Positions 37,725-48,800 of a stretch of 62,473 bases of DNA are shown piece after piece (the stretch's first letter is position 1; every line of letters starts with the position of its first letter). A program made the position numbers and the translations under genes. The DNA is from Candidatus Bathyarchaeota archaeon (GTDB lineage Archaea > Thermoproteota > Bathyarchaeia > Bathyarchaeales > Bathycorpusculaceae): assembly GCA_937873375.1 (NCBI GenBank), contig CALMWK010000077.1, positions 1 to 62,473 on the forward strand. The letters run 5' to 3'. The notes beneath the pieces were generated by a model. That model was not told the DNA's origin. It made no database searches and saw only the letters and a list, made by a program, of their open reading frames with translations.

Positions 37725-38021
37725 GTCTCTGAGAATTTTGGCATCAATATCGCAAATTTTCCTCGTTAAACAGCGCCCCTTTTTTCTGAGGTTGTTAGTA
37801 GGTTTTAGAGATACTTTGATTTAAAACTATTCTTACATTGTCGCCTTTCTGTTTTTTGTGGATGTTTCATCAGATATTAAATTTTGACTTTCCCTCAAAT
37901 ATTCTCAAATTGTCACCTTCCTGTAGTTTTTTTGACTATTTTGTTAAATCTGTGATTGTTTTCATCAAAAATTTTAAATACACTTTACATACAAATAGCC
38001 ATCACCCAAAAAACGGGGAAA

Positions 38022-40586
38022 ATGAAAATGCCTAACAACTTTATTGTAAAAAAAGCTAAAAATCGAAGAACAAAAATGTCCTATGCAATCTTTTTGACTC
38101 TGATATTAACTTTGACTACACTCATGGCGACCCTACAATTCGCCAACGCCACTCCCATCGAAATCGATACTTACGCCTTTGTTATGGTTTCTCCAAACCC
38201 TGTGGGCATTAATCAGGAAGTACTTATCGTTGCCCAGATTGACAAAGTCTCACCGACAGCTGCTGGCGAATATGGGGGAGACCACTTTAAGGACATTATG
38301 GTGAAGATAACTAAACCTGACGGTACCACTGAAACCCAAGGCCCATTTGAGGCATGGTCAATGTCAAATGCATTCTTCTACTACACGCCAACAATGGTGG
38401 GAACATACACTTTACAAATGGATTTTCCTGGACAAGCGATAAACACTGCTGACTATCAGTATTGGTTTAAACCCAGTACAAGCGCAATAGTGGAACTAAC
38501 CGTTCAGACAGAACAAATAACGCATCTATCTGATGTTCCCCTTCCAACTGGCTACTGGACAAGACCAATATACGGCGAGAACAAAGGCTGGAGCATAATT
38601 GCAGATAACTGGCTTATGAGGCGATATGATTTCCCTAGTCGCTTTTTCAGTGGAGACACCGCGTTTGCTCCGTATACTTCAGCTCCGAATAGCGCCCACG
38701 TACTATGGAATAAGCCCATAATTTTCGGGGGCGTAGCTGGAGGACCTTATGGCGACAAAACATACTACACCGGGCTGTCATACGAGCAGTTCTACAACCC
38801 GCTAATCATTAACGGCAGAATTTACTACATAGACCACGGACCAGCTTCCTATGGCGACAGAGCGGCAGGTAGCATTGACCCATTCGGTGACATGGGATAT
38901 GGCACTTATTGCTTAGACCTTTACACCGGCGAAGAGATATGGTTCATGAACAACACTCTCATACAGTTTGCTCAACTATACGACATCGAAAACCCTAACG
39001 AGCACGGACTCATCGCACACTTATGGGAAGCAAGCTTTCCAGACAGTGCAGGTATGTCAACGTGGAAAATGTATGATGCCTTCACAGGAAGATACATACT
39101 AACCATCAGAAACGTACCAATGCATCCGCTGCAAACAAATGCTGTAGTGTTCGGTCCAAACGGTGAACTTCTATCATACTACCTTGACGCTGTAAGCGAT
39201 AGGCTGGTACTGTGGAACTCAACCATGGCTTTAGGCCAATATCCAATGATATACTACCCCGAAAGATACAGCCCAATTACACCTGCCTTTCCATTAGACG
39301 GAAGCAGAGGTATCCAATGGAACGTATCAATACCAGACTTACCCACAGGCACTGTCATTCAAGCGCTAAACGTACAGGAAGGCTACTTACTCACATCATG
39401 GCAAAGTGTAGCGAACTGGAGTGTATATTTCACTTACCCCGGAGTCATTAAAGAAGCAGCTTTTCCAACATCAATACAGAAAAACTCTAACGGACAATAC
39501 CCTACTTCTATTCAACCGCTGTGGAGTGCTGACCGAACAAACATTCAAGGCCGCGTTTTCTACAGCAAAAACATCGGAGACGGTGTCTACACAATATTTG
39601 ACAGCCCCACTTTAAGGATACGAGGCTACAGCGCTGCAACAGGTCAAGAGCTATGGGTAACTGAACCAATATCAACTAACGGCTGGGCATATTACACCTA
39701 CATGCACCATATAGCATACGGAAAACTCTACACACTAGGCTACGACGGACACATGCGTGCTTGGGACCTTAACAACGGCAATCTCGTGTGGGATTACTAC
39801 CTAGGTAGTACCGGCTACGAAACGCCCTACGGTACCTTACCAAGTTATACAGGTTTCAACATTGTTGACCACAAGATATACTTAACAAACGATGACCACT
39901 CGCCCGATTCAGTTGTGTGGAGAGGCGGCAAACTATGGTGCGTAGATGCAGATACAGGAGATGGCTTATGGAGCATATCCGGGTGGATACGTCATGGCGC
40001 TTTCTCAGACGGCATCCTGACAGCATTAAATTCTTTGGACGGACAGGTATACACTTTCGGTAAAGGTCCAAGCGCAACTACTGTCTTAGCGCCACAAGCG
40101 GGAGTTTCCATTGGCAGTCCAATAACTATAACCGGTACAGTCACGGACCAATCTCCTGGCCAGAAGGGCACACCCGCAATTTCTGACAATGACATGAGTG
40201 CATGGATGGAGTATTTGCATATGCAGAAGCCTATGCCTACAAACGCTAGGGGTGTTGACGTGACTATTTCGGTGGTGGACCCGAGCGGAAACACAGTTGT
40301 TCTTGGCAGTGCTACGAGTGATATTGGTGGAAGCTATGGTTTCTCATGGGCTCCGACGATGGAAGGCAAGTACCAGATTACGGCGACTTTTGAAGGCACA
40401 ACCTCTTACGGCAGCTCATATGCTACAACCTATGTAACGGTTGGTTCATCGCAAGCATCAGCTTCGCCTTCTGTTGTTCCTGGGCCTGAAGCAGCACCAA
40501 GCACTGAGATATACATCATCGCAGCCGCAGCAGTCATAATAGTCGTAGCCGCAGCCGCAGCAGTAGTTCTCAGGAAACGCAAGTAA
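38022..40586 (+). CDS. Large secreted PQQ-like propeller surface protein, C-terminal TM anchor
   Basis: Signal region FLTLILTLTTLMATLQFANA; propeller-like repeats (e.g. YCLDLYTGEEIWFMN, WDLNNGNLVWDYY); C-term IYIIAAAAVIIVVAAAAAVVLRKRK. Confidence 0.8.
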   Translation: MKMPNNFIVKKAKNRRTKMSYAIFLTLILTLTTLMATLQFANATPIEIDTYAFVMVSPNPVGINQEVLIVAQIDKVSPTAAGEYGGDHFKDIMVKITKPDGTTETQGPFEAWSMSNAFFYYTPTMVGTYTLQMDFPGQAINTADYQYWFKPSTSAIVELTVQTEQITHLSDVPLPTGYWTRPIYGENKGWSIIADNWLMRRYDFPSRFFSGDTAFAPYTSAPNSAHVLWNKPIIFGGVAGGPYGDKTYYTGLSYEQFYNPLIINGRIYYIDHGPASYGDRAAGSIDPFGDMGYGTYCLDLYTGEEIWFMNNTLIQFAQLYDIENPNEHGLIAHLWEASFPDSAGMSTWKMYDAFTGRYILTIRNVPMHPLQTNAVVFGPNGELLSYYLDAVSDRLVLWNSTMALGQYPMIYYPERYSPITPAFPLDGSRGIQWNVSIPDLPTGTVIQALNVQEGYLLTSWQSVANWSVYFTYPGVIKEAAFPTSIQKNSNGQYPTSIQPLWSADRTNIQGRVFYSKNIGDGVYTIFDSPTLRIRGYSAATGQELWVTEPISTNGWAYYTYMHHIAYGKLYTLGYDGHMRAWDLNNGNLVWDYYLGSTGYETPYGTLPSYTGFNIVDHKIYLTNDDHSPDSVVWRGGKLWCVDADTGDGLWSISGWIRHGAFSDGILTALNSLDGQVYTFGKGPSATTVLAPQAGVSIGSPITITGTVTDQSPGQKGTPAISDNDMSAWMEYLHMQKPMPTNARGVDVTISVVDPSGNTVVLGSATSDIGGSYGFSWAPTMEGKYQITATFEGTTSYGSSYATTYVTVGSSQASASPSVVPGPEAAPSTEIYIIAAAAVIIVVAAAAAVVLRKRK

Positions 40587-40676
40587 ACACAACAAAAACC
40601 AACCTTCTTTCTTTTTTTCTTTAGTTGTATGGGAAAACGTGGGCTGAGTGGGCTCTGATGGTTAAACTACTAAAGA

Positions 40677-40736
40677 GGCAGTAGCGAAGACTCTTTCATC
40701 TCCTATATCTTTCGTCCACCAGAGCCCCAGCAAACC
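40677..40736. repeat. 60-bp intergenic repeat, copy E2
   Basis: GGCAGTAG...ATCTTTCGTCCACCAGAGCCCCAGCAAACC; same total length as E1. Confidence 0.65.
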
Positions 40737-40774
40737 CTTTTTTTAAAACAAAACAAGACAAGAAAACATACCTC

Positions 40775-40940
40775 AGTTTGTGACAACTTGCACAAACAAA
40801 ACAAAACCCAAACCAAACCCCAACCACAAAACACAACCAACAAAACAATGTCTAAGTAGTTGATGTAACTAAGACCCCACTCAACAACAACTAAACAAAA
40901 AAACAAATCGCAACCAAAAAGTCCCAATTTACAAAACCAA
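40775..40940 (+). repeat. A/C-rich, G-depleted intergenic element, copy B
   Basis: Shares the 24-mer and the 66-bp spacing with copy A. Confidence 0.75.
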
Positions 40941-41031
40941 CCCCACCACAAAACCACCAAACTAAGAGAAATTTAAAATACTCAAGGTTATTTAATACTG
41001 CAGAACAACAACCACACAAGGACAGATAGAC

Positions 41032-41232
41032 ATGAGCGAAACAGGAACCTTCTGGATTAACCTCTCCGAAAAAGCAATAGGCTTACTACTCGTCAGCCTA
41101 AGCCTCTTAATGATTTACTTCACAGCCACCAGCACAACTGTTCTAGGCGCTTACAGCGGATTCTTCGGCTTTTTAGGCGCCATAGTTCTAGTAGCCGGGG
41201 CATTCCTAATAGTTGTAAAACCCCCAGAATAA
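41032..41232 (+). CDS. Small two-TM membrane protein
   Basis: 66 aa with hydrophobic segments AIGLLLVSLSLLMIYF and GFLGAIVLVAGAFLIVV. Confidence 0.6.
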   Translation: MSETGTFWINLSEKAIGLLLVSLSLLMIYFTATSTTVLGAYSGFFGFLGAIVLVAGAFLIVVKPPE

Positions 41233-41305
41233 ACTGGGCACTTCCCCTTTCTATCAACCCTAATTTTGTCTTCCTTTCACTTCATGCGTTTACTCGGGAA
41301 CTAAC

Positions 41306-42007
41306 ATGTTTGCAATTGGACACTTCGCACTCGGATACCTCACAGGCAAAACCTCATCCACCCTTCTTAAAACAAAACTAAACCTCCCCCTACTCCTCAC
41401 AATCTCAGTCATACCCGACATCGACCTCATCCTCCAATTTGCCGAGCCAACCCTTTTCATGCACCGAGGACCCACCCACTCAATAATTGCCCAAACCGCC
41501 ATCATGATTCCCTTCCTGATAATCTACAGGAAAAAAACCCTCCCCTACTACGCAGCACTACTTTCACATTCCCTTCTTGGAGACTTCTTCACAGGCGGCT
41601 TCGAAATGTTCTGGCCCATCTCTCAAGGATGGTTCGGCACAATAGGCCTCGACGTAATGGGTATAACCAACGTCACCATCGAGCTTATCCTGTTTGCCAT
41701 TGCACTGCCACTCATGTTCAAAACCAAAGACATCCAAACACTCCTAAAACCCAACAACCACAACCTAGCCTTAATCATAGCCTTCGGCGCAGTCCTAGGA
41801 CCCATGCTTCAGATAGGACAAAGCACCGAAATGTCCCTGCCAACGCTGCTCATGATTCCCAGCATATTCTACCTGTGCCTGTTTGCGTACTCTCTGCTTA
41901 TTGAGCTAAACGCCAAACTAAACAAACCCCCCAAAATCTTAACCCTGAATCAAGCAACCCCAAACCCAAAAGCTGAGTATTTATTAACCAACAACTCCTT
42001 ATTCTGA
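41306..42007 (+). CDS. Membrane-bound metal-dependent hydrolase family protein (DUF457/YdjM-like)
   Basis: N-terminal FAIGHFALGYLTG, PDIDLI, HRGPTHS motifs. Confidence 0.85.
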   Translation: MFAIGHFALGYLTGKTSSTLLKTKLNLPLLLTISVIPDIDLILQFAEPTLFMHRGPTHSIIAQTAIMIPFLIIYRKKTLPYYAALLSHSLLGDFFTGGFEMFWPISQGWFGTIGLDVMGITNVTIELILFAIALPLMFKTKDIQTLLKPNNHNLALIIAFGAVLGPMLQIGQSTEMSLPTLLMIPSIFYLCLFAYSLLIELNAKLNKPPKILTLNQATPNPKAEYLLTNNSLF

Positions 42008-42049
42008 ACACCCAAATTACTCAACTTCACAAAAGAAGGTTACAGCACA

Positions 42050-43825
42050 ATGCCTATCCGCCAACCAATTGTATGTGTTCTCGGGCACGTCGACAGCGGC
42101 AAAACTCTGCTCTTAGACAAAATCCGAAAAACCAGCGTCCAAGCCAGAGAAGCAGGCGGAATCACTCAGCATATAGGCGCAAGTTTCTTCCCTGTTGAAA
42201 CCCTCAAACAAATCATCGGCACCTCCACACTTAAAATCGAAATAGAAATCCCTGGCTTGCTCGTAGTCGACACGCCTGGACATGAAGCTTTCACCAATTT
42301 GAGACGCAGAGGCGGAAGTGTAGCCGACATAGCTATCCTAGTCGTCGATGTGATGCGGGGGTTTGAAGCGCAAACTTATGAATGCATCGAAATCCTCAAG
42401 GCACGCAGAACGCCCTTCATTGTGGCGGTGAACAAAATTGACCGTGTTGCAGGCTGGAAAAGCCAACCTAGCACTGCTTTCTTGAAGTCGTATGTCACTC
42501 AAAATTCTTATTCCAAAGAGGATTTGGATAACAAACTCTACGAGGTCATGGGAACTTTCTCAAGGCTAAAAATCAGCTCTGACCGTTTTGACCGCGTCCG
42601 CGACTTCACCTCCACGGTTGCTCTAGTGCCTGTGTCTGCGAAGACAGGCGAAGGCATCAGCGAACTCCTCATGGTGCTCATCGGCTTGACCCAGCAGTAC
42701 CTCAAAAAGCAGCTGCAGACAACTGAAGGTGCCGCGAAAGGTTCTGTTTTGGAAGTGAAGGAAGAACCTGGCTTGGGTTTGACGCTTAACGCTATAATCT
42801 TTGATGGTACTCTGCAAAAGGACGACTTAATCGTGGTTGGCGGTAAAGAGAAACCCATAGTTACTCGTATACGAGCCATTTTGGTTCCTAAGCCGTTGGA
42901 TGAGATGCGTGACCCACGCGACAAGTTCTCGTCGGTTGAGTCGGTTTTTGCAGCGGCAGGGATAAAAATTGTCGCTTCAGGCTTAGAAGGTGTCCTTGCT
43001 GGTGCTCCTTTGTACGCTGTTGCAGCGGGAGAAACTCCTGAAAAATACTCCAAACTCATCGAGGATGAAATTAAGAAAATCCGAATCGCCACCCAAGTTG
43101 AAGGTATAATCCTCAAAGCTGATACGCTCGGGTCTTTGGAAGCCATCGCTGAGATGCTTAAACAGAAAAACGTGCAGATACGCATAGCCGATGTGGGTGA
43201 TGTTTCTAAACGTGACATTATCGAAGCCTCCTCAGTTAAAGCACATGACCCACTGCAAGGTGTAGTCTTGGCTTTCGGCGTAAAAGTTTTGCCAGACGCT
43301 GAAGAAGAAGCCACCGCGAGAGGTGTTCAGGTGTTTAAGGAGCAAATCGTGTACCATTTGATAGAAAACTATGTGGGCTGGGTTAAATCGCGAAGTGAAG
43401 CTAAACTTGAGCAGGAACTCGAAAAAATGGTCAAGCCCGGCAAAATCCAAGTTATTCCAGGTTACGTTTTCCGCAGGGCAAAACCCGCCATATTCGGCGT
43501 TGAAATCTTGGCAGGAACCCTAAAACCCAAAGTCTCCCTGATCAGGGCGGCAGACGGCGAAGACATCGGTGAGTTGCAGCAGATTCAAGACAAAGGCAAA
43601 TCCGTGCCCGAAGCCACCCGCGGCATGCAGATTGCAGTATCCATGGATAAGCCCACTGTGGGCAGGCATGTTTTCGAGAAGGATGTGCTGTACGTGAAAG
43701 TGCCTGAAGCTGACGTGAGGAGCTTCCAGAATGCCTTCGCGGAGCAACTCTCCGAAGAAGAGCAAGAGATGCTAAAAGAATACGTAGTGGCGATGCGAAA
43801 GAAATCACCCTTCTTCGCCTTCTAG
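42050..43825 (+). CDS. infB: Translation initiation factor aIF5B
   Basis: GHVDSGKT, DTPGHEAF, NKIDR; GGITQHIGA. Confidence 0.96.
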   Translation: MPIRQPIVCVLGHVDSGKTLLLDKIRKTSVQAREAGGITQHIGASFFPVETLKQIIGTSTLKIEIEIPGLLVVDTPGHEAFTNLRRRGGSVADIAILVVDVMRGFEAQTYECIEILKARRTPFIVAVNKIDRVAGWKSQPSTAFLKSYVTQNSYSKEDLDNKLYEVMGTFSRLKISSDRFDRVRDFTSTVALVPVSAKTGEGISELLMVLIGLTQQYLKKQLQTTEGAAKGSVLEVKEEPGLGLTLNAIIFDGTLQKDDLIVVGGKEKPIVTRIRAILVPKPLDEMRDPRDKFSSVESVFAAAGIKIVASGLEGVLAGAPLYAVAAGETPEKYSKLIEDEIKKIRIATQVEGIILKADTLGSLEAIAEMLKQKNVQIRIADVGDVSKRDIIEASSVKAHDPLQGVVLAFGVKVLPDAEEEATARGVQVFKEQIVYHLIENYVGWVKSRSEAKLEQELEKMVKPGKIQVIPGYVFRRAKPAIFGVEILAGTLKPKVSLIRAADGEDIGELQQIQDKGKSVPEATRGMQIAVSMDKPTVGRHVFEKDVLYVKVPEADVRSFQNAFAEQLSEEEQEMLKEYVVAMRKKSPFFAF

Positions 43826-43930
43826 CAGCAACATCAACACCTAGCATAGCTCAAACTCTTGTTGGTTCTGTTTCTTTGTTTTTAGCCTTCATATTTGGAG
43901 CCTATTAGCCAATCATTGCAGAAAAACCGA

Positions 43931-44059
43931 GGGGGAGGGGGTAGAGAAAACGTAGGGTACCCTACTAAGGGTCAAATTCTGTTATCTTTGGGATTCTGAA
44001 AATGGGTAGGGGGAAGGGGTAGGTCAAAACCATAGGGTCCTATCAGAGGTCAAAAAACC
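43931..44059 (+). repeat. G-rich direct repeat, two units with 78-bp period, each with a palindromic core
   Basis: GGGGGAGGGGGTAG...GTAGGGTACCCTAC...GGTCAAA and GGGGGAAGGGGTAG...ATAGGGTCCTAT...GGTCAAA. Confidence 0.7.
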
Positions 44060-44151
44060 ATGTTAAATTCTATAAATAAGGGGCTATATAGACTGTTTCG
44101 AGCAGCAGTTCTGAGTGCATATTCCCAATTTCTCTTTATCACTGGGAAATT

Positions 44152-44460
44152 TTAGCCTCCGCCCACAGGCGGAACAATCGCCAAAACATCCCCATCTGCC
44201 AAATCTGTTTCCAGCGCTTTGAGGGTTCCCGAACTTTTGCCGTTAATGAGGAACTGCAAAAAACCCTTAACCTCACCCGTTTGCGGGTTGTAAACGTATT
44301 CGGTGAAGCTTTTTCCGTAGCGTTCTGAGAGGCTTTTGAGGACAGCACCAACTGTGGCTTTTTGGTCTTCTGAAAACTCTATATTTTCTTCTTTTTTGCC
44401 TGTGACTTCCCGAAGAACCGTGAAGAAGCGAACTGAAACCTGCAACGCTGAGGTCACCAC
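44152..44460 (-). CDS. MoaD/ThiS/SAMP ubiquitin-like protein
   Basis: QVSVRFFTVLREVTGKKEE..., C-terminal LAIVPPVGGG. Confidence 0.9.
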   Translation of the reverse strand: MVTSALQVSVRFFTVLREVTGKKEENIEFSEDQKATVGAVLKSLSERYGKSFTEYVYNPQTGEVKGFLQFLINGKSSGTLKALETDLADGDVLAIVPPVGGG

Positions 44461-44513
44461 GTAGGTATTAACGGTCGAATGGCGAGATTAAACTGTTATG
44501 CACCAAACAGCAG

Positions 44514-44918
44514 CTATTTTTCGAACACTTTCTTAATTTCGTCTAAACTTTCTGTGAAGTCTGCTGGTTTGTCTGGCTTCATTCCTTTCTTTGACACTTT
44601 CAGGATGATTTCGTAGCCTTTGCTGGACAATTTGTTTGTCAAGGCTCTGAAGGTGAAGCCCTTCCAAAGAATATATGTGCAAAACAGAATCGTCTTCTTG
44701 CCTTCGCCTTTCGGCAAACGCTCTACGAACGCCGCAGTTTCTTTTGCAGGTCTGAAGCCCTCAACAGGTGTGCCTAGGATAAGCAGGTCGTAGTTTTCAA
44801 CAACTGACGGCTCAGAAGAAGCCAAGTCGAAAGTGGGTGCTTTTAGTAAATCTGAGATTGCTTCTGCCATGCGTTTGGTGTTTCCAGTTCTCGAAAAGTA
44901 TACCACACAGGTTTTCAT
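44514..44918 (-). CDS. Flavodoxin-like protein
   Basis: VVYFSRTGNTKRMAEAI. Confidence 0.85.
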   Translation of the reverse strand: MKTCVVYFSRTGNTKRMAEAISDLLKAPTFDLASSEPSVVENYDLLILGTPVEGFRPAKETAAFVERLPKGEGKKTILFCTYILWKGFTFRALTNKLSSKGYEIILKVSKKGMKPDKPADFTESLDEIKKVFEK

Positions 44919-44973
44919 AATTTGCTATTTCAATTTTTCACTTAATATAACCTTCGCCTTCAAAAAGTTCCAG

Positions 44974-45687
44974 CTATTCCGCAACTTTCCGCTGGATATC
45001 GTACGCAAATCCTGCAAGTACCGCTAACAGCATAACTCCATCTGAGATGTAACCCAGAAGGGATAGAATTGGCAAAGTGTTTGTCGCGTTTGCATCAAAG
45101 AACAGCACTAAGGGCCACCCAGTGATTGCCATTGCAACGGCAAACCAAAAAATTAACACAAAGGCGATTATAGACCACGGCCATAACTTGGCAAGAAAGT
45201 TCCGTGCATTAACGTTTAGATGTGTACGCCACCACGTTAGTGGCTTGTTGATTCTGGTTGCGACAGCACTAGCTACCACTCCGAGGAATATTGGTGGAGA
45301 GCCCCCTCCAACCAGAAAAAGCGTGATTGAAAGAAGAAGCAGGATTAACGCGCCGTACTTCCTCTGAACGAAACCAACAGCCCAGATTGTGACTAAGAGG
45401 CCAACAATCATCGCAAGAATCCCTGATACAAAAAAGTTGGGAACAATTGCCAAAGCAGGTTCAGTTGCTCCGGACCATAACTTTTGCGCTGGACCAATGG
45501 CATCTATAACTAAACCGTTTGTCGTAACATTGCCTTGAAGCATTTCAAATAACCCATGTTCCATGCCTGCTAACCCAACAATAGCGCCGAGTGTTGAGGC
45601 TACTGCTCTTGTCGCGCTAATCGACGGCTTCTGCTGCTCTAAGGGAGCTGAACTTTCTTGCAATTCTCTCATCTCAAGGGCGCACAT
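44974..45687 (-). CDS. Hypothetical membrane protein
   Basis: Multiple TM segments; no family recognised. Confidence 0.6.
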   Translation of the reverse strand: MCALEMRELQESSAPLEQQKPSISATRAVASTLGAIVGLAGMEHGLFEMLQGNVTTNGLVIDAIGPAQKLWSGATEPALAIVPNFFVSGILAMIVGLLVTIWAVGFVQRKYGALILLLLSITLFLVGGGSPPIFLGVVASAVATRINKPLTWWRTHLNVNARNFLAKLWPWSIIAFVLIFWFAVAMAITGWPLVLFFDANATNTLPILSLLGYISDGVMLLAVLAGFAYDIQRKVAE

Positions 45688-45869
45688 GCGCCTTATGAAA
45701 CTGCCATATCCTCTTTTTCACTTTATATGACCTTCGTTGACCCTAACATGAAAAACGGCAGGCAATCACACAAAGGGGTGTCAAAGTGGCATGTCGCATA
45801 GTCGCAGGGTTTTGCGCATGAGTAGGTGATTAGAGAAAGAGCAAAACTTGGACGGTTTTGGGTGCCATT

Positions 45870-48800
45870 TTATGTTGTAATTTTGAAGTTCTTTTTTCCA
45901 TTTCGGTTAACCTTAGGAACCGTAATTGTGAATTTGGCTCCTTTACCCGGTTCCCCGGTCTCTTGAATATTCCAGCCGTAAACGTCCATCATCTTCTTGG
46001 ACAAGAATAAACCAAAACCCGTGCTGCCTCCCGTGCTGAAACCTTCCGTGAAAAGCTTCAGCTTATTCTCTTTTGAGATGCCTACGCCGTTATCCTCATA
46101 AATCAACCGCAGTTTACCATCTTCTACTTTTTCACAGTGTACTCTTATGGTTGTAGTTGTTTTGCCGTATTTTCTAGTGTTATCCATGAAATTATAGAAA
46201 AGCTGTCTCAGAAAAGAATCAGCCAACAAACTCAGACCGTGGCACTCATTAACCACTTTAAGGTTAAAGCCCGAAAAAAGAGCCCTAGCTTCAGCTACCG
46301 TTTTCTCCACATCAACATAAGCCAGCTCTTCAACGCCTAGTTGCTCATACATTTTAGCGAACTCAAAAATCTTCACAGAATCCTTAACAGCCTGCTCCAT
46401 CTTGCCCAACCCATCAACGATATCCGCCTGATCCGCATGCTTCTTTTTCAGCAAATACGCATAACCAGTGACCGCTGAAAGCTTGTTACGAACATCATGC
46501 CTCGTCAACCCGCCAACCACGCGCAGCTTTTCATTCATCATTTCAATTCTTTCGCTGTTTTCTTTGAGTTTCTCCTCAGCTTTTTTGCGCTCCGAGATGT
46601 CACGAACCGTAGCCTGCAGAACGTTTCGCCCCTTCAGCGGCATCCTTGTCAAAAGCACATCCGCAGGAAAAGTCGTGCCATCTGTCCGCTTGTGAATCCA
46701 AAAGAAGTTGTCGGTGCCGGTTTTGAATGCTTTGTTAATGTGGTTCCTAGCCGCTTCCATAGACGGTGTACCGTCTGGTTGCGTTGGAGGCGACAAATCC
46801 GCCGGATGCTTCTTTGAAAACTCCTCCACTGACTTGCACCCGAACATAACAAGAGTTGCTTTGTTGCAGTCGAAGAATCCTTTTTCGTCAAGCAGCATTA
46901 ATGCGTCTCTTGACGACTCAAACGTAGTCGCGTACTTCTCTTCGCTCTCTTTGAGTTTCGCCTCCGCTTCTTTCTTCTCAGTTATGTCAATTGCAATTTC
47001 CACTGCGGATGTGATGTTCCCCTTTCTATCCGTAATTGGTGTAGCGACAATTTCAACCCAATACGGCCTGCCATCGACGGTTGTAGAGCAGTATTCATGA
47101 GAGTCTACCTTTGTTTTTCCTGCGAAAACTTTTGCAACCCCACAATCCGGGCAAGGTGCATCTAAGCTGTTGAGCGTTGCATAACACAGTTTTCCTATGG
47201 TATCGCCTTTGTACCGTTTTATGAAGTCGTTTGCCCACAGCACATGAAAGTCTTTGCTGACAATGACCAGACCAGCACCGATGGCTGTTGTAACTGATTC
47301 AAGCTTATCCCGCTCTTGCTTAAGAGCATCTTCTGTTTTTTTGCGTTCAGTGATATCTCTAGCTACGCTTAAAACCAGTTTTCTGCCGTCTGACTCGATA
47401 ACACGTCCATGTATCTCAAAGGGCACAATGGTCTTGTCTTTACCCAAGTTGTAAATCTCAAAAATACCTTCACCCTTTTCTAATAACGCTTTCATTCGCG
47501 CCCTAAAATCCCAAGTATTACCCGGCGCCTCCAAGTCTGTAATCTTTAGTTTTTGAAATTCTTCTCTGGAGTAGCCTCTAAGTTTGTGAGCTGCCTCGTT
47601 GAAATAGACAATTCTTCCGTCTAAATCATGCACCAGAATCGAGTCCGAGGCAGCGTCAAAGAGGTTCGCGGCGATGTGCATTTCCATCTCCGCCAACTTA
47701 ATTTTGGTGATGTCTTTGGCTACGTGAACAATCTGAGTGACTTCTCCTTTCTCGTCAAGAATTGGCGAAGTAGTTATCAATAGTGGCACGCCCACGTGTG
47801 GATCATCTACTTCTCCTGTGGCTGTTTGTTTTGTTTCAAAAGTCTTCGTAGCTGGGCAATCAGGCCAAGGTTTGTCTGTGCCATGTACGATTTCGTAGCA
47901 GTGTTTGCCTATCAATTCTTCTGGTTTTTTCTTAAAAGCATCACAAGTGCTCTTGTTAACCATAACCAGTCTTCGATCAGCATCCATAACGAACAATAAA
48001 TCTCCAATACTGTCCATGATTTTAGCCATTTCCAAAACTTTGTCTTCGTTCTCTTTCTCCAATTTTTTGCGTTCCGTTATGTCTTCAAACACTGCTGAAA
48101 AGTAGCCTTTTTCTGAGCTATACGCGAGAATGGATAACCATATTTTTAAAGGCTCCACGAACATTTCAAATTTTTCTTCTTTTCCAGTTAAAGAAACTCT
48201 GCCATAGATATCGAACAGTTCAGGGTTAGTTTCTTTGATTCCCGGTATTGCTTCCGTAACCTTCTTGCCAACTACCGCAGTTTTCTTCAATCCAGTTAGC
48301 CTTTCAAAAGCATCATTAATTTCGAGATAAACAAAGTCTATTGGTTTACCTTTTTCTTCAAATATCATTTTGCAATATGCAAAACCATTAAGCATGTTTT
48401 CAAACAGCGAACGATATCTTCTTTCGCTTTCCGTTAATGTCTGTTCTGCTTTTTTGTGTTCAGTGCTGTCTCTGATGATGCTTTCTGACCTCAAAAGATT
48501 GCCCTGCGAATCGTTTTGAATGGTGATAGTGGCTCTAGCATCAAAGATTGTGCCGTTTTTTCTCTTGAGCTTGACTTCGTAATCTTGGACAGCTCCTTTC
48601 TTCGTTAAGAAATCAAACAGAACCTGCCTATCCGCAGGATTTACATAAAGCGTACTCGCTGGCAGATTCACCAGCTCCGCCGCGTTCTCGTACCCTAGCA
48701 TTAATGCGGCTGCCGGATTTGCGGACATCACAACTCCTTTAGCATCAGAAACAATTATTCCATCCAGAGTAGAGTCAAACAAGCCCTGATATTTTTCCTC

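Noticed and set aside
40703-40960. 85-aa minus-strand ORF (…CFKKRVCWGSGGRKI)
   Set aside because: Overlaps the A/C-rich element and repeat E2; Trp/Cys/Leu-rich low-complexity translation, better explained by the noncoding repeats
42538-43314. 258-aa antisense ORF over aIF5B
   Set aside because: Shadow ORF of a strongly supported conserved gene
44960-44980. AAGTTCCAGCTAT shared with ~49329
   Set aside because: A 13-mer match is expected by chance many times in a window of this size
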